NCBI RefSeq assembly: GCF_036409475.1 | Contig: NZ_JAYRCK010000006.1 | Span: forward strand, 1-64,000 | Length of the DNA stretch: 64,000 nucleotides | Source: Scandinavium sp036409475 | GTDB lineage: Bacteria > Pseudomonadota > Gammaproteobacteria > Enterobacterales > Enterobacteriaceae | Reading direction: 5' to 3' | Shown here: positions 52,719-59,991 of the stretch, piece by piece | Layout: each line of letters starts with the position of its first letter | Numbering within the stretch: position 1 is the first letter of the stretch | Program-made: the position numbers and the translations under genes | Notes under the pieces: model-generated | What the model was told of the DNA's origin: nothing | Seen by the model: the letters and a program-made list of their open reading frames with translations, nothing else | Databases searched by the model: none

Positions 52719-53547
52719 AGATTCCTTCCGCTTTTTCTTTTCCGCTATTAGCAATCGCCAGCGGGGTCATAAACAGGCTGTGCTGGGGTAAATGCACCTG
52801 CAGGTCCGGGAAACGATGACGGAACAGTTCATCAACGCCCGGCTGCATACAGGAGCCACCGGCCAGCCACAAGTCAGCGACGCCCTGTCCGGCAATATGG
52901 TGAGCCACGATTTCCGCCATCTTTTCGTAGACCGGCTTAACCACCGGCCAGATTTCTTTGCCGTTGCTACGCTTGTACTGCTCGGCTTCCTCCAGTTGAA
53001 TGCGACGGTTCCCGGCCAGCGTCAGAGAAATGTGATGCCCGCCGGTCGCTTCATCGGCGGAATAGGTCACCTTGCCCCGCTTCACAATCGCAATCCCGGT
53101 GGTACCGCCACCGATATCCACCACGCCAGCGTTATCGAGCTGCAACAGGTCTGCCACCGCGGTCGGTTCGTCGAGCGCATGACTCACTTCAAGCCCGGCA
53201 GTCTCCAGCACGTTGATCGAAATTCGCGGGTCCGTTCCCGGTGGAAACGAGGTTGCCGCATGGGTAAAGCGGCAACCCAGCTGTTGTTCGAGCGTATCGA
53301 GATGGCGGCGAACGAGGGTCACCGCACCGAAGAAATCCCAGACGATGCCATCGCGCACGACATCGGCCCAGTCCAGGCAAACCGCAACCGGCTGTCCGTC
53401 GCTGTCGACAACCATCGACACCACATCACAGGTTCCCAAATCAACGCCCAGCCACAGCGGTGAATCGCTGGTAGCAGGGGTCTGGTTACAGAGCGTGGCC
53501 GCTTTTAGCAGCCTGGGTGTCAGCCAACGTTGTTCGTCGTGCGCCAT
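52708..53547 (-). CDS. eutJ: Hsp70-fold protein EutJ
   Basis: A 279-residue protein with an actin/DnaK-like ATPase fold, assumed to chaperone a component of the ethanolamine pathway. Phosphate loops appear at WLGVDLGTCDVVSMVVDSDG and DNAGVVDIGGGTTGIAIV, and the adenosine motif at LWLAGGSCMQPG. It lies between eutE (12 bp upstream) and eutG. Confidence 0.94.
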   Translation of the reverse strand: MAHDEQRWLTPRLLKAATLCNQTPATSDSPLWLGVDLGTCDVVSMVVDSDGQPVAVCLDWADVVRDGIVWDFFGAVTLVRRHLDTLEQQLGCRFTHAATSFPPGTDPRISINVLETAGLEVSHALDEPTAVADLLQLDNAGVVDIGGGTTGIAIVKRGKVTYSADEATGGHHISLTLAGNRRIQLEEAEQYKRSNGKEIWPVVKPVYEKMAEIVAHHIAGQGVADLWLAGGSCMQPGVDELFRHRFPDLQVHLPQHSLFMTPLAIANSGKEKAEGIYAS

Positions 53548-53559
53548 CTCTTTGACTCC

Positions 53560-54963
53560 TTATACAATTCTGAAGGCGTCCACCAACACACAGCGACGCA
53601 GACGCACAAACGTACGCGCGCTGGTCACTCCTTCCCCGGTTGGCGTGGTTATGGTCATCGTGGTCCAGCCTTCGCCGCCGAGTCCCAGACCGGCAATACA
53701 CGGTCCGTTCTTGACGAAAATGCTGGTATCAATGGCATTTGCCATGCGGTTCATGTTGTCGATATTGCGCGAATGCATCGCCGCCGTATGGTGGCAGCCG
53801 CCTTCAAGCCTGACCGCCAGTTCAATGGCTTCATCGACGTTGGCAACCCGTACGACTGGTAGCACCGGCATCATCAGTTCGGTGACGGCAAACGGATGCG
53901 TCGCTGAGGTTTCGACGAATAACAGCCGGGTTTGCTCCGGCACATTCAGCCCTATCGCCGCAGCGATTTTTCCTGCGTCGCGGCCTACCCAGTCGCGATT
54001 GACCGTGCCTTTACCGCGCTCATCGATATTTTTCAGCAGCACCGGTTGCACCTGTTCGGCCTGAGCCGCAGTCAGCTTCACCGCATGCTGGCTTTCCATC
54101 AGACGCATCAGTTCATCCGCGACGCTATCGACCACGATCAGCACTTTTTCGTCGGCGCAGATGATGTTGTTGTCAAACGAAGCGCCTTTGACGATCGACT
54201 GCGCCGCGCGCGCCAGGTCGGCCGTTTCATCAACCACCACCGGCGGATTACCTGCCCCGGCGGCAATCAGACGTTTGTTGGTGTGCTTACGCGCGGCATC
54301 CACTACGGCTTCACCGCCGGTCACTACCAGCAAGCCGATGCCTGGGTACTTAAACAGACGCTGGGCGGTCTCGATATCCGGATTGGCCACGGTCACCAGC
54401 AGGTTTGCCGGGCCACCTGCAGCAACCACCGCCTGGTTGAGCAGAGTGATAGCGCGCTGAGACACACTTTTAGCAGCCGGATGCGGTGCGAAGACCACGC
54501 TGTTGCCAGCGGCAATCAGGCTGATGGCGTTGTTAATGACGGTCGCGGCCGGGTTGGTGGACGGCGTCACCGAGGCCACCACGCCCCACGGCGCATTTTC
54601 AATCAGTGTCAGGCCGTTATCGCCGGTCAGGACCTGTGGAGACAGGCATTCCACCCCCGGCGTGCCGCGCGCCTGCGCCACGTTTTTGGCAACTTTATCT
54701 TCAACTCGTCCCATGCCGGTTTCTGTGACGGCAAGTTCCGCTAATTCTCTGGCGTGCTTTACGCCCGCCTCACGCACAGCCGCGATAGCCAGTTGGCGCA
54801 TGGCGACGCTTTTCAGCGCCTGCTGAGCCAGTTTTGCTGCCGCCACTGCGTCATCCAGGGAGGCAAAAACGCCCATTTCTTGAACGGCACTGACGGGTTG
54901 GCTGCTGTCTTTCATTTTCAGCAGCACCGCTTTCACAACCTGTTCAATATCCTGTTGATTCAT
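53560..54963 (-). CDS. eutE: Acetaldehyde dehydrogenase (CoA-acylating) EutE
   Basis: A 467-residue NAD-dependent dehydrogenase that converts acetaldehyde and CoA to acetyl-CoA. The N-terminal ~20 residues (NQQDIEQVVKAVLLKM) form the amphipathic encapsulation helix. The catalytic cysteine is in SFDNNIICADEKVLIV, and the NAD loop lies around TGGEAVVDAARKHTNK. It is placed 11 bp from eutN. Confidence 0.96.
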   Translation of the reverse strand: MNQQDIEQVVKAVLLKMKDSSQPVSAVQEMGVFASLDDAVAAAKLAQQALKSVAMRQLAIAAVREAGVKHARELAELAVTETGMGRVEDKVAKNVAQARGTPGVECLSPQVLTGDNGLTLIENAPWGVVASVTPSTNPAATVINNAISLIAAGNSVVFAPHPAAKSVSQRAITLLNQAVVAAGGPANLLVTVANPDIETAQRLFKYPGIGLLVVTGGEAVVDAARKHTNKRLIAAGAGNPPVVVDETADLARAAQSIVKGASFDNNIICADEKVLIVVDSVADELMRLMESQHAVKLTAAQAEQVQPVLLKNIDERGKGTVNRDWVGRDAGKIAAAIGLNVPEQTRLLFVETSATHPFAVTELMMPVLPVVRVANVDEAIELAVRLEGGCHHTAAMHSRNIDNMNRMANAIDTSIFVKNGPCIAGLGLGGEGWTTMTITTPTGEGVTSARTFVRLRRCVLVDAFRIV

Positions 54964-54974
54964 GATTTTCTGCC

Positions 54975-55262
54975 TTATTTATGGAAGATCACCTGACCAC
55001 CCGCCACCACTTCATCGACAATGCCAATCACGCACAGATCGACAGGTGATGATTCGTTACGGTGCGCCTGGCGGGCTGAGCTGCCGCTGACCAACAGCAC
55101 CCACTCGCCGTTTCCCGCCCCGATGCTGTCGATAGCAACAGCACATTGCCCATCGGGATTTCCGCATTCATCAATCATTTCCACCATCAGCAACTTGTCG
55201 TGTGCGAGCCCCTGATGACGTACGGTACAAACAATTTGTCCTGTGACGATGGCCAGTTTCAT
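54975..55262 (-). CDS. eutN: Pentameric shell vertex protein EutN
   Basis: A 95-residue EutN/CcmL-type protein forming pentameric vertices of the shell. The family core is MKLAIVTGQIVCTVRHQGL, with VAIDSIGAGNGEWVLLVSGS containing the conserved GAG.GE..L motif. The 114-bp gap to eutM upstream is unusually long for this operon; it shows no gene. Confidence 0.95.
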   Translation of the reverse strand: MKLAIVTGQIVCTVRHQGLAHDKLLMVEMIDECGNPDGQCAVAIDSIGAGNGEWVLLVSGSSARQAHRNESSPVDLCVIGIVDEVVAGGQVIFHK

Positions 55263-55376
55263 ACGCGCCTCCGTGGCCTGTTTCAGGTAAAACCTCCCCC
55301 TGCCTTCCGCAGAAGGTCATGTGAAAAGGAGAGAGGATGACGCCAGCAATGAAGGTTGTGGCGTCACATCGACGAC

Positions 55377-55670
55377 TTATATGTCGTTGCTGTCGCCTTT
55401 AAAGCCGATCGGGAACACGTCTTCCAGATCGCCATGCGGACGCGGGATCACGTGTACAGAAACCAGCTCGCCAAGACGCTGTGCTGCCGCAGCACCTGCG
55501 TCCGTTGCGGCTTTGCATGCCGCTACGTCGCCACGGACCATCGCAGTGACCAGACCGCCACCAATCTGCTTCACGCCAACCAGTTTCACGCGTGCCGCTT
55601 TAACCATTGCGTCAGAAGCCTCAATCAGTGCAACCAGGCCCCGGGTTTCAATCATTCCTAATGCTTCCAT
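55377..55670 (-). CDS. eutM: Major hexameric shell protein EutM
   Basis: A 97-residue BMC-domain protein that tiles the facets of the microcompartment. ATG 55670 gives the exact E. coli length (MEALGMIETRGLVALIEASD); upstream open codons are intergenic. The pore loop VKQIGGG and the C-terminal IPRPHGDLEDVFPIG are typical. It follows eutD after 34 bp. Confidence 0.96.
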   Translation of the reverse strand: MEALGMIETRGLVALIEASDAMVKAARVKLVGVKQIGGGLVTAMVRGDVAACKAATDAGAAAAQRLGELVSVHVIPRPHGDLEDVFPIGFKGDSNDI

Positions 55671-55704
55671 TGTGTTTTCCTCATAAAAGGGTCCAGAACG
55701 GGAC

Positions 55705-56721
55705 CTAAACAACCAGTGTTTGCGAGGCGTTTTCACGACTCACATCAGTCTGGCGCGGCACGGCTGCCACTAACGCCAGCTCGATAATTTCCTGTACGCT
55801 ACAACCGCGAGAAAGATCATGAAGCGGGGCAGCCAGCCCTTGAATCAACGGACCCACTGCACGATACCCTCCCAGACGCTGAGCGATTTTGTAGCCAATA
55901 TTGCCGGCCTCCAGCGACGGGAAGACCATCACATTGGCATGGCCCTTTAACGGACTGGCGGGCGCTTTTAGTGCGGCGACCTCCGGAACAAAGGCGGCAT
56001 CAAATTGCAGTTCGCCATCCACACTAAGCTGCGGGGCACGTTCACGAACAATCTCGGTTGCCTGCTGCACGTTTGCGACGTTGGGATGGCGAGCGCTGCC
56101 ATTGCTTGAAAACGACAGCATCGCCACGCGCGGCGCTTCACCTGTGATCGCCTGCCATGTCTGCGCGCTGGCAATCGCAATATCCGCCAGCTGTGCGGCG
56201 GTGGGCTGCGGCACGACGCTGCAATCCGCAAACCCTAATGACGGCCCGAGGTACTGCGGCAGCATCAGGAAAATTGACGACAGCGTTTTACAGCCCGGCT
56301 GTAGCCCAATAATGCGTAATCCGGCGCGCAGCACATTTGCCGTCGACGACAGATTGCCCGCAATACAGACGTCAGCTTTGCCCGCGCTGACCATTGCCGC
56401 GGCGAACATCAGCGGATCGTTGAGTTTTTCCAGCGCATCCTCAGGCGTTTTATCTCCCGCACGGGCCCGCCAACGCAGCGCAAATTCTTCACGCATTGGC
56501 AGGTTGCTTTGCGGATCGATAACCTGAATGCCATCCATCGCCACCCGGTGGCTGAGGGCAAACTGGCGCAGCGTAAACGGACTGGCGACGAGAATGGGAT
56601 GTGCCAGGCCCTGCTGGTGCAGGTAATTTGCCGCCTTCAGCACCCGTACATCCAGCGCATCCGGGAACACCACCCGTGCGGGCGAGCGCTGGGCGAGTTG
56701 ACGAGCACGTTCAATGATCAT
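55705..56721 (-). CDS. eutD: Phosphotransacetylase EutD
   Basis: A 338-residue phosphate acetyltransferase that converts acetyl-CoA to acetyl-phosphate, regenerating CoA inside the compartment. PTA signatures are FSSNGSARHPN, DAAFVPEVAALKAPASPLKG and NVMVFPSLEAGNIGYKI. The N-terminal leader helix (IIERARQLAQRS) is present. It overlaps eutT by 4 nt. Confidence 0.95.
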   Translation of the reverse strand: MIIERARQLAQRSPARVVFPDALDVRVLKAANYLHQQGLAHPILVASPFTLRQFALSHRVAMDGIQVIDPQSNLPMREEFALRWRARAGDKTPEDALEKLNDPLMFAAAMVSAGKADVCIAGNLSSTANVLRAGLRIIGLQPGCKTLSSIFLMLPQYLGPSLGFADCSVVPQPTAAQLADIAIASAQTWQAITGEAPRVAMLSFSSNGSARHPNVANVQQATEIVRERAPQLSVDGELQFDAAFVPEVAALKAPASPLKGHANVMVFPSLEAGNIGYKIAQRLGGYRAVGPLIQGLAAPLHDLSRGCSVQEIIELALVAAVPRQTDVSRENASQTLVV

Positions 56722-57521
56722 GGCTTCTCCCCCAGTCGCTGTTGAATTTGGCTAACCGTCAGCGGAGGCTTCGCAACGCTTAAAATCATCATCACGTAGA
56801 CCGTACTGGAAAGGCGGTTGAGCGCCTGCAGGATGTCCGGTCGCATAACGTCAAAACTACGGGTGATGAAGACCTGGGCCGCCACCGTCTCCGTTTCACG
56901 GACTTTGGTACGCAGCAGATTAAGCCACGCGCAATCACGTCCGTGGCTGGCTTCAGGCACCAGATGGTCGTGGTCCAGATAGCGCAGCGGCTGATGCGAA
57001 AGCCGATGTAAATCTTCGTCACTTAAGCCGACGATAGCTTGTGCTGCCAGCGGCTCGTCCATCGCGTCAGCGCGCATAATGTTGCCCAGGCGCGAACGGA
57101 TATCCGCCAGCCACGGCTGCCATGGTTGCGCCAGCTCTATCTGCAACCACACAGCCAACGCGATGGTGCTGTCCAGCGCGGCGCGAAATCCCAGGCGCGG
57201 ATCGCTTTTAGCGACCATCTTGTCCGCCGTCAGATGCGTCAGCGTGTCTGGTTTCTTCAACACCGGTTGATGACACAGTTCGCAGCTGGCCTGTGGAGAC
57301 GTATCACTGCTGGTTAACCCATGCACCGGCTGCGGCTGCTGTTCTTCGTTATCAATAAACAGGCTGCCCTGCTCGTCGATAAACTTAATGCGCAGATGTC
57401 GGCTTTCCAGTAATTCCCGGGCAGACGGCGTCAGGCGAGCGTCAGCGGGGAGATGAATTTCAGCCCCTTCGCTGAGCGTATGATTCGCTCTGAGCCATGC
57501 TTCGGTAATGAAATCCTTCAT
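56718..57521 (-). CDS. eutT: Cobalamin adenosyltransferase EutT
   Basis: A 267-residue corrinoid adenosyltransferase that makes adenosylcobalamin for EutBC. The metal-binding motif known from Salmonella EutT, H-x11-C-C-x2-C, is seen here at exactly the same residue numbers, but as His67, Ser79, Cys80 and Cys83 (QASCELCHQP): the first cysteine of the pair is replaced by serine. The C-terminal helical half is complete (LRTKVRETETVAAQVFITRS). It is coupled to eutD by an ATGA overlap. Confidence 0.93.
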   Translation of the reverse strand: MKDFITEAWLRANHTLSEGAEIHLPADARLTPSARELLESRHLRIKFIDEQGSLFIDNEEQQPQPVHGLTSSDTSPQASCELCHQPVLKKPDTLTHLTADKMVAKSDPRLGFRAALDSTIALAVWLQIELAQPWQPWLADIRSRLGNIMRADAMDEPLAAQAIVGLSDEDLHRLSHQPLRYLDHDHLVPEASHGRDCAWLNLLRTKVRETETVAAQVFITRSFDVMRPDILQALNRLSSTVYVMMILSVAKPPLTVSQIQQRLGEKP

Positions 57522-57530
57522 ACAGCCGCC

Positions 57531-58214
57531 TTAGCAGGACTGCCAGTTCGCAGGCCAGGCCACATACAGAAACTTCACCGTCGAGGGCGTACCAAATTCG
57601 ATGCTGGAGCCTTTCGGGATAAACATCACGTCCCCGGCTTTAGCAATCAGGGTTTCGCCTTCGTGGCGAACGTGCAGCTCACCTTGCAGAATCATGTCGA
57701 TTTCGTCGTAGTTCAGCGTCCAGGGGAAAAAGGCGTTATCCCACTGCATGAACCCGGCGGCCATACTGCTACCGTCCTGGTCGGTCACCAGATCGGTTAA
57801 CCCCACGCAGTGCGGCTGTGCGCCGTCAAAACGACCCAACTTCACGCTACTCCCGTCGATGACCTTGACGCCGCCTTTGCCGGTCACCGAGTGAAAGCTC
57901 GGCTGCATTCCGCCTTGCTCCAGCGACTGTTTCTCCTTCATGACTTTTTCCATCAGTTGGGTCACCAGGCTTTCGGTAAACTGCCCTTCCGGTAACTGTG
58001 CAATGATGGTTTCGCGAAGGCGTTGGCTTTCCGTTTTGCCCTCGTCCACCGCAGCCGGTGCCGATTCCTCGCACTCGCTGAGGGTGACGCCCAGCAGCTC
58101 CGCCACTTCGCGCGCCTCCGGGGTGATAATGCTGGCGCGCAGAACAACCGACATTTCCTGTTCGCCGCGTGCGTGGGCCGCACGAATATCGTTAGCCGTG
58201 ATAAGTTTTTTCAC
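57531..58214 (-). CDS. eutQ: Acetate kinase/cupin protein EutQ
   Basis: A 227-residue protein with a C-terminal cupin domain (about 120-225; DEIDMILQGELHVRHEGETL, MFIPKGSSIEFG); EutQ has been reported to have acetate kinase activity in Salmonella. It is slightly shorter than in E. coli. The start is GTG 58214, with GGAGGAAAGGG upstream, inside the 3' end of eutP (23-bp overlap). Confidence 0.92.
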   Translation of the reverse strand: MKKLITANDIRAAHARGEQEMSVVLRASIITPEAREVAELLGVTLSECEESAPAAVDEGKTESQRLRETIIAQLPEGQFTESLVTQLMEKVMKEKQSLEQGGMQPSFHSVTGKGGVKVIDGSSVKLGRFDGAQPHCVGLTDLVTDQDGSSMAAGFMQWDNAFFPWTLNYDEIDMILQGELHVRHEGETLIAKAGDVMFIPKGSSIEFGTPSTVKFLYVAWPANWQSC

Positions 58215-58671
58215 CTGCCCTTTCCTCCTTTTGGCTGAGCTCAGTCAGATAATCCACCAGGTGCTGCACGCTGCGCGGGTCATGGTTATTGAGCTCAAAA
58301 ATCGGCTCCTGAAACCCCATCCCGCGAAGGAGTTGTCGCGTTACGGCGACGTCGGCATCCGGCATGTCCGTCTTGCTGATCACGGCGATTTGTCGTTTAC
58401 TGGCGCCGATATCCAACAGCCCGGCAGGTAAGCGACTTTCTTTATCATTTGCCGCGTGTATATAAATCAACGTATCGACATCCTGCAGTGTGGTAATTAA
58501 GGCGTGATACCATCGCGGATGGCTAAAATATTCCCCTGGCGTATCGATATCGCCATTTTCATTAAATTCCACGGCCTGTGTTTTTCTGGCGAGAGAATAA
58601 TTTCCCTGTAGCGCATTAAAGAGCGTTGTTTTCCCCGCCCCCACCGCACCGACAAACGCAATACGTTTCAT
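58192..58671 (-). CDS. eutP: Acetate kinase/GTPase-like protein EutP
   Basis: A 159-residue P-loop protein; EutP has been reported as an acetate kinase acting with EutQ. The Walker A motif is GAVGAGKTT near the N-terminus (residues 7-15) and the base-recognition segment VISKTDMPDAD is the NKxD counterpart (SKTD). ATG 58671 gives the E. coli length; a GTG one codon upstream is open. It follows eutS after 12 bp. Confidence 0.94.
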   Translation of the reverse strand: MKRIAFVGAVGAGKTTLFNALQGNYSLARKTQAVEFNENGDIDTPGEYFSHPRWYHALITTLQDVDTLIYIHAANDKESRLPAGLLDIGASKRQIAVISKTDMPDADVAVTRQLLRGMGFQEPIFELNNHDPRSVQHLVDYLTELSQKEERAGEKTYHG

Positions 58672-58683
58672 CACCGCCTCTGA

Positions 58684-59019
58684 TTAACTTTTTGTCAGAT
58701 TGCACAAAGTGAAATTTAATAACCGACCCAAACCACTGACCGTTTGTAATAACGCTTCTTCTACCGCACCGACCGAGCCGTAGATAACCAGCGCGCCGCT
58801 GAATCTATCGAGAAAGCCAATATGTACCTCTGCCGCCTTCAGGGCTAAATCACCGGCAATCATCGCGGTTTCACCTGGTGTCAGCGTCATGATGCCGATG
58901 GCGCCTACTTCGGGAACGCCAATTTTTTTCGCCAGTTCCTCGCCGGGGTGCGCAATGAGATGCGCCAGCGTGACCTGTTTCCCCGGCACAAATTCCTGAA
59001 TAATGCGTTCTTTTTCCAT
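58684..59019 (-). CDS. eutS: Microcompartment shell protein EutS
   Basis: The 111-residue first gene of the operon, a circularly permuted BMC-domain protein forming bent hexamers. Conserved segments include EFVPGKQVTLAHLIAHPG, GAIGIMTLTPGETAMIAGD and GALVIYGSVGAVEEAL. The main eut promoter must lie in 59020-59135, an A/T-rich region; I could not fix -35/-10 boxes or the EutR site with confidence. Confidence 0.96.
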   Translation of the reverse strand: MEKERIIQEFVPGKQVTLAHLIAHPGEELAKKIGVPEVGAIGIMTLTPGETAMIAGDLALKAAEVHIGFLDRFSGALVIYGSVGAVEEALLQTVSGLGRLLNFTLCNLTKS

Positions 59020-59135
59020 AGCTCACCGCCTCCGCTAAAAACTGCCCTCATCGTGGCGTTTTTTTGTCAGAGTAAATAACAAAATTCGGCAAGCAGGTTT
59101 AAAAGGTGAAGTGGATCACTAAGAAAGGGAAAATA

Positions 59136-59160
59136 AAAAGGCGCGGGAGAAATCTGCGCC
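59136..59160 (-). terminator. Probable terminator after the HicAB-like pair
   Basis: On the minus strand GGCGC and GCGCC arms with an 11-nt loop are followed by CTTTTTATTTT. It would end the hicA-hicB transcript before the eut promoter region. Confidence 0.55.
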
Positions 59161-59240
59161 GGGAATACAATTTCCGGCCAGAAGAAGGCAGCCCGGAGGC
59201 TGCCTTGAGTGAGTTTATTCAAGTCCGGGAATGGGTTTAG
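59154..59240 (+). pseudogene. hemF: Second copy of the hemF 3' end (27 codons) beyond the eut operon
   Basis: From about 59161 the sequence repeats the last 77 bp of hemF (43647-43723). In frame it reads EYN, F, then RPEEGSPEAALSEFIQVREW, V and TAG, against the same ending in intact hemF. The few differences are mostly synonymous third-position changes (ATC/ATT, GTG/GTT, TAA/TAG) plus one Gln-to-Arg change. Such a pattern means the copy diverged under selection as a coding end in another lineage, or before the insertion, rather than decaying after a recent duplication. Confidence 0.85.
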
Positions 59241-59599
59241 CCGCGCTTCATCCGCTCGGCTAAGGTTTCAACAATATAGGCATTGACCGACTGTTGCTGC
59301 TCTGCCGCGGCGAGGCTAAGCCGCTCACCAAAAGACTCGGGATACCGCAGGGTGAAGGTTTTCACTTTTTCATCCTGCTCAAATGGCTCAATGCCATTTT
59401 CACGGCAGTCTTCCAGATATTCAGACAGTGAAATCAGCCCTTCCGACTTCAGTCCTTCAATGCTGTCGGCCACAAAATCACAATACCCCGTTAATCCGAG
59501 AAATTTCCCGCGAAACATACTCAGCTCAGGGACATAGGTGATGATCGCCGACTGGCCGTCGATAACCATAATATTGAGGATAGTTGGTGTTTTGGTCAT
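59237..59599 (-). CDS. HicB-like antitoxin
   Basis: A 120-residue protein with a HicB-type N-terminal domain (residues 10-70; SAIITYVPELSMFRGKFLGL, ADSIEGLKSEGLISLSEYLE) and a C-terminal ribbon-helix-helix/Arc-type DNA-binding tail (KTFTLRYPESFGERLSLAAA, with SVNAYIVETLAERM). Such proteins neutralise HicA and repress their own operon. Its ATG overlaps the stop of the HicA-like gene (ATGA), so the pair is coupled. The stop codon abuts the hemF remnant. Confidence 0.8.
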   Translation of the reverse strand: MTKTPTILNIMVIDGQSAIITYVPELSMFRGKFLGLTGYCDFVADSIEGLKSEGLISLSEYLEDCRENGIEPFEQDEKVKTFTLRYPESFGERLSLAAAEQQQSVNAYIVETLAERMKRG

Positions 59600-59871
59600 G
59601 GCTTAACTCCCGTGCTTTCCAGCCACTCTCTCAGACTGGCCACTGCGCCCTTATCGGTATCCGGTGACGGATGAGGTCGATGAAACCGGGCGATGCTCCC
59701 ATTTAACAAGAGGCGAACTCGCGATCCACTGCCCTGCTTAATCTCACCACCCAGCGCAACAACCAACGCCTCAACAGACTTCCATTTAAGCCCGGAAGAG
59801 GTTGGCACGCGGAAAATTAACTCCAGCGTCGCACGGTGGCGTGTGCTAAGTGAAACAGTACTCTCGTCCAT
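59596..59871 (-). CDS. HicA-like toxin
   Basis: A 91-residue protein resembling HicA mRNA interferases: a double-stranded-RNA-binding-like fold with the segment WKSVEALVVALGGEIKQGSG, the RVRLLLNG strand and the HRPHPSPDTDKGAVASLREW tail whose histidine would be catalytic. ATG 59871 is taken; a GTG two codons upstream is open. It is the first gene of the pair, a toxin-first order typical of hicAB. Activity is inferred. Confidence 0.75.
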   Translation of the reverse strand: MDESTVSLSTRHRATLELIFRVPTSSGLKWKSVEALVVALGGEIKQGSGSRVRLLLNGSIARFHRPHPSPDTDKGAVASLREWLESTGVKP

Positions 59872-59891
59872 GAGCACATCCGTGATGTCAA

Positions 59892-59907
59892 ATTATGAAG
59901 TCATAAT
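59892..59907. promoter_or_regulatory. Palindromic operator of the HicAB-like pair
   Basis: ATTATGAAGTCATAAT is a perfect 7+7 palindrome 20 bp upstream of the toxin ATG. Two further TGAAGTC motifs follow at about 59921 and 59935, consistent with repeated binding of the ribbon-helix-helix antitoxin. Confidence 0.55.
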
Positions 59908-59947
59908 AGCAGCCATTGAAATGAAGTCAATTGATGAAGTCTCAAAA

Positions 59948-59975
59948 TAAAAAGCGCGGGAGAGCCCCGCGCTGA
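59948..59975 (-). terminator. maeB terminator
   Basis: On the minus strand AGCGCGGGG / CCCGCGCT arms are followed by a T-run, 17 bp after the maeB stop codon. Confidence 0.8.
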
Positions 59976-59991
59976 AAGAAAGGAAAAACGA

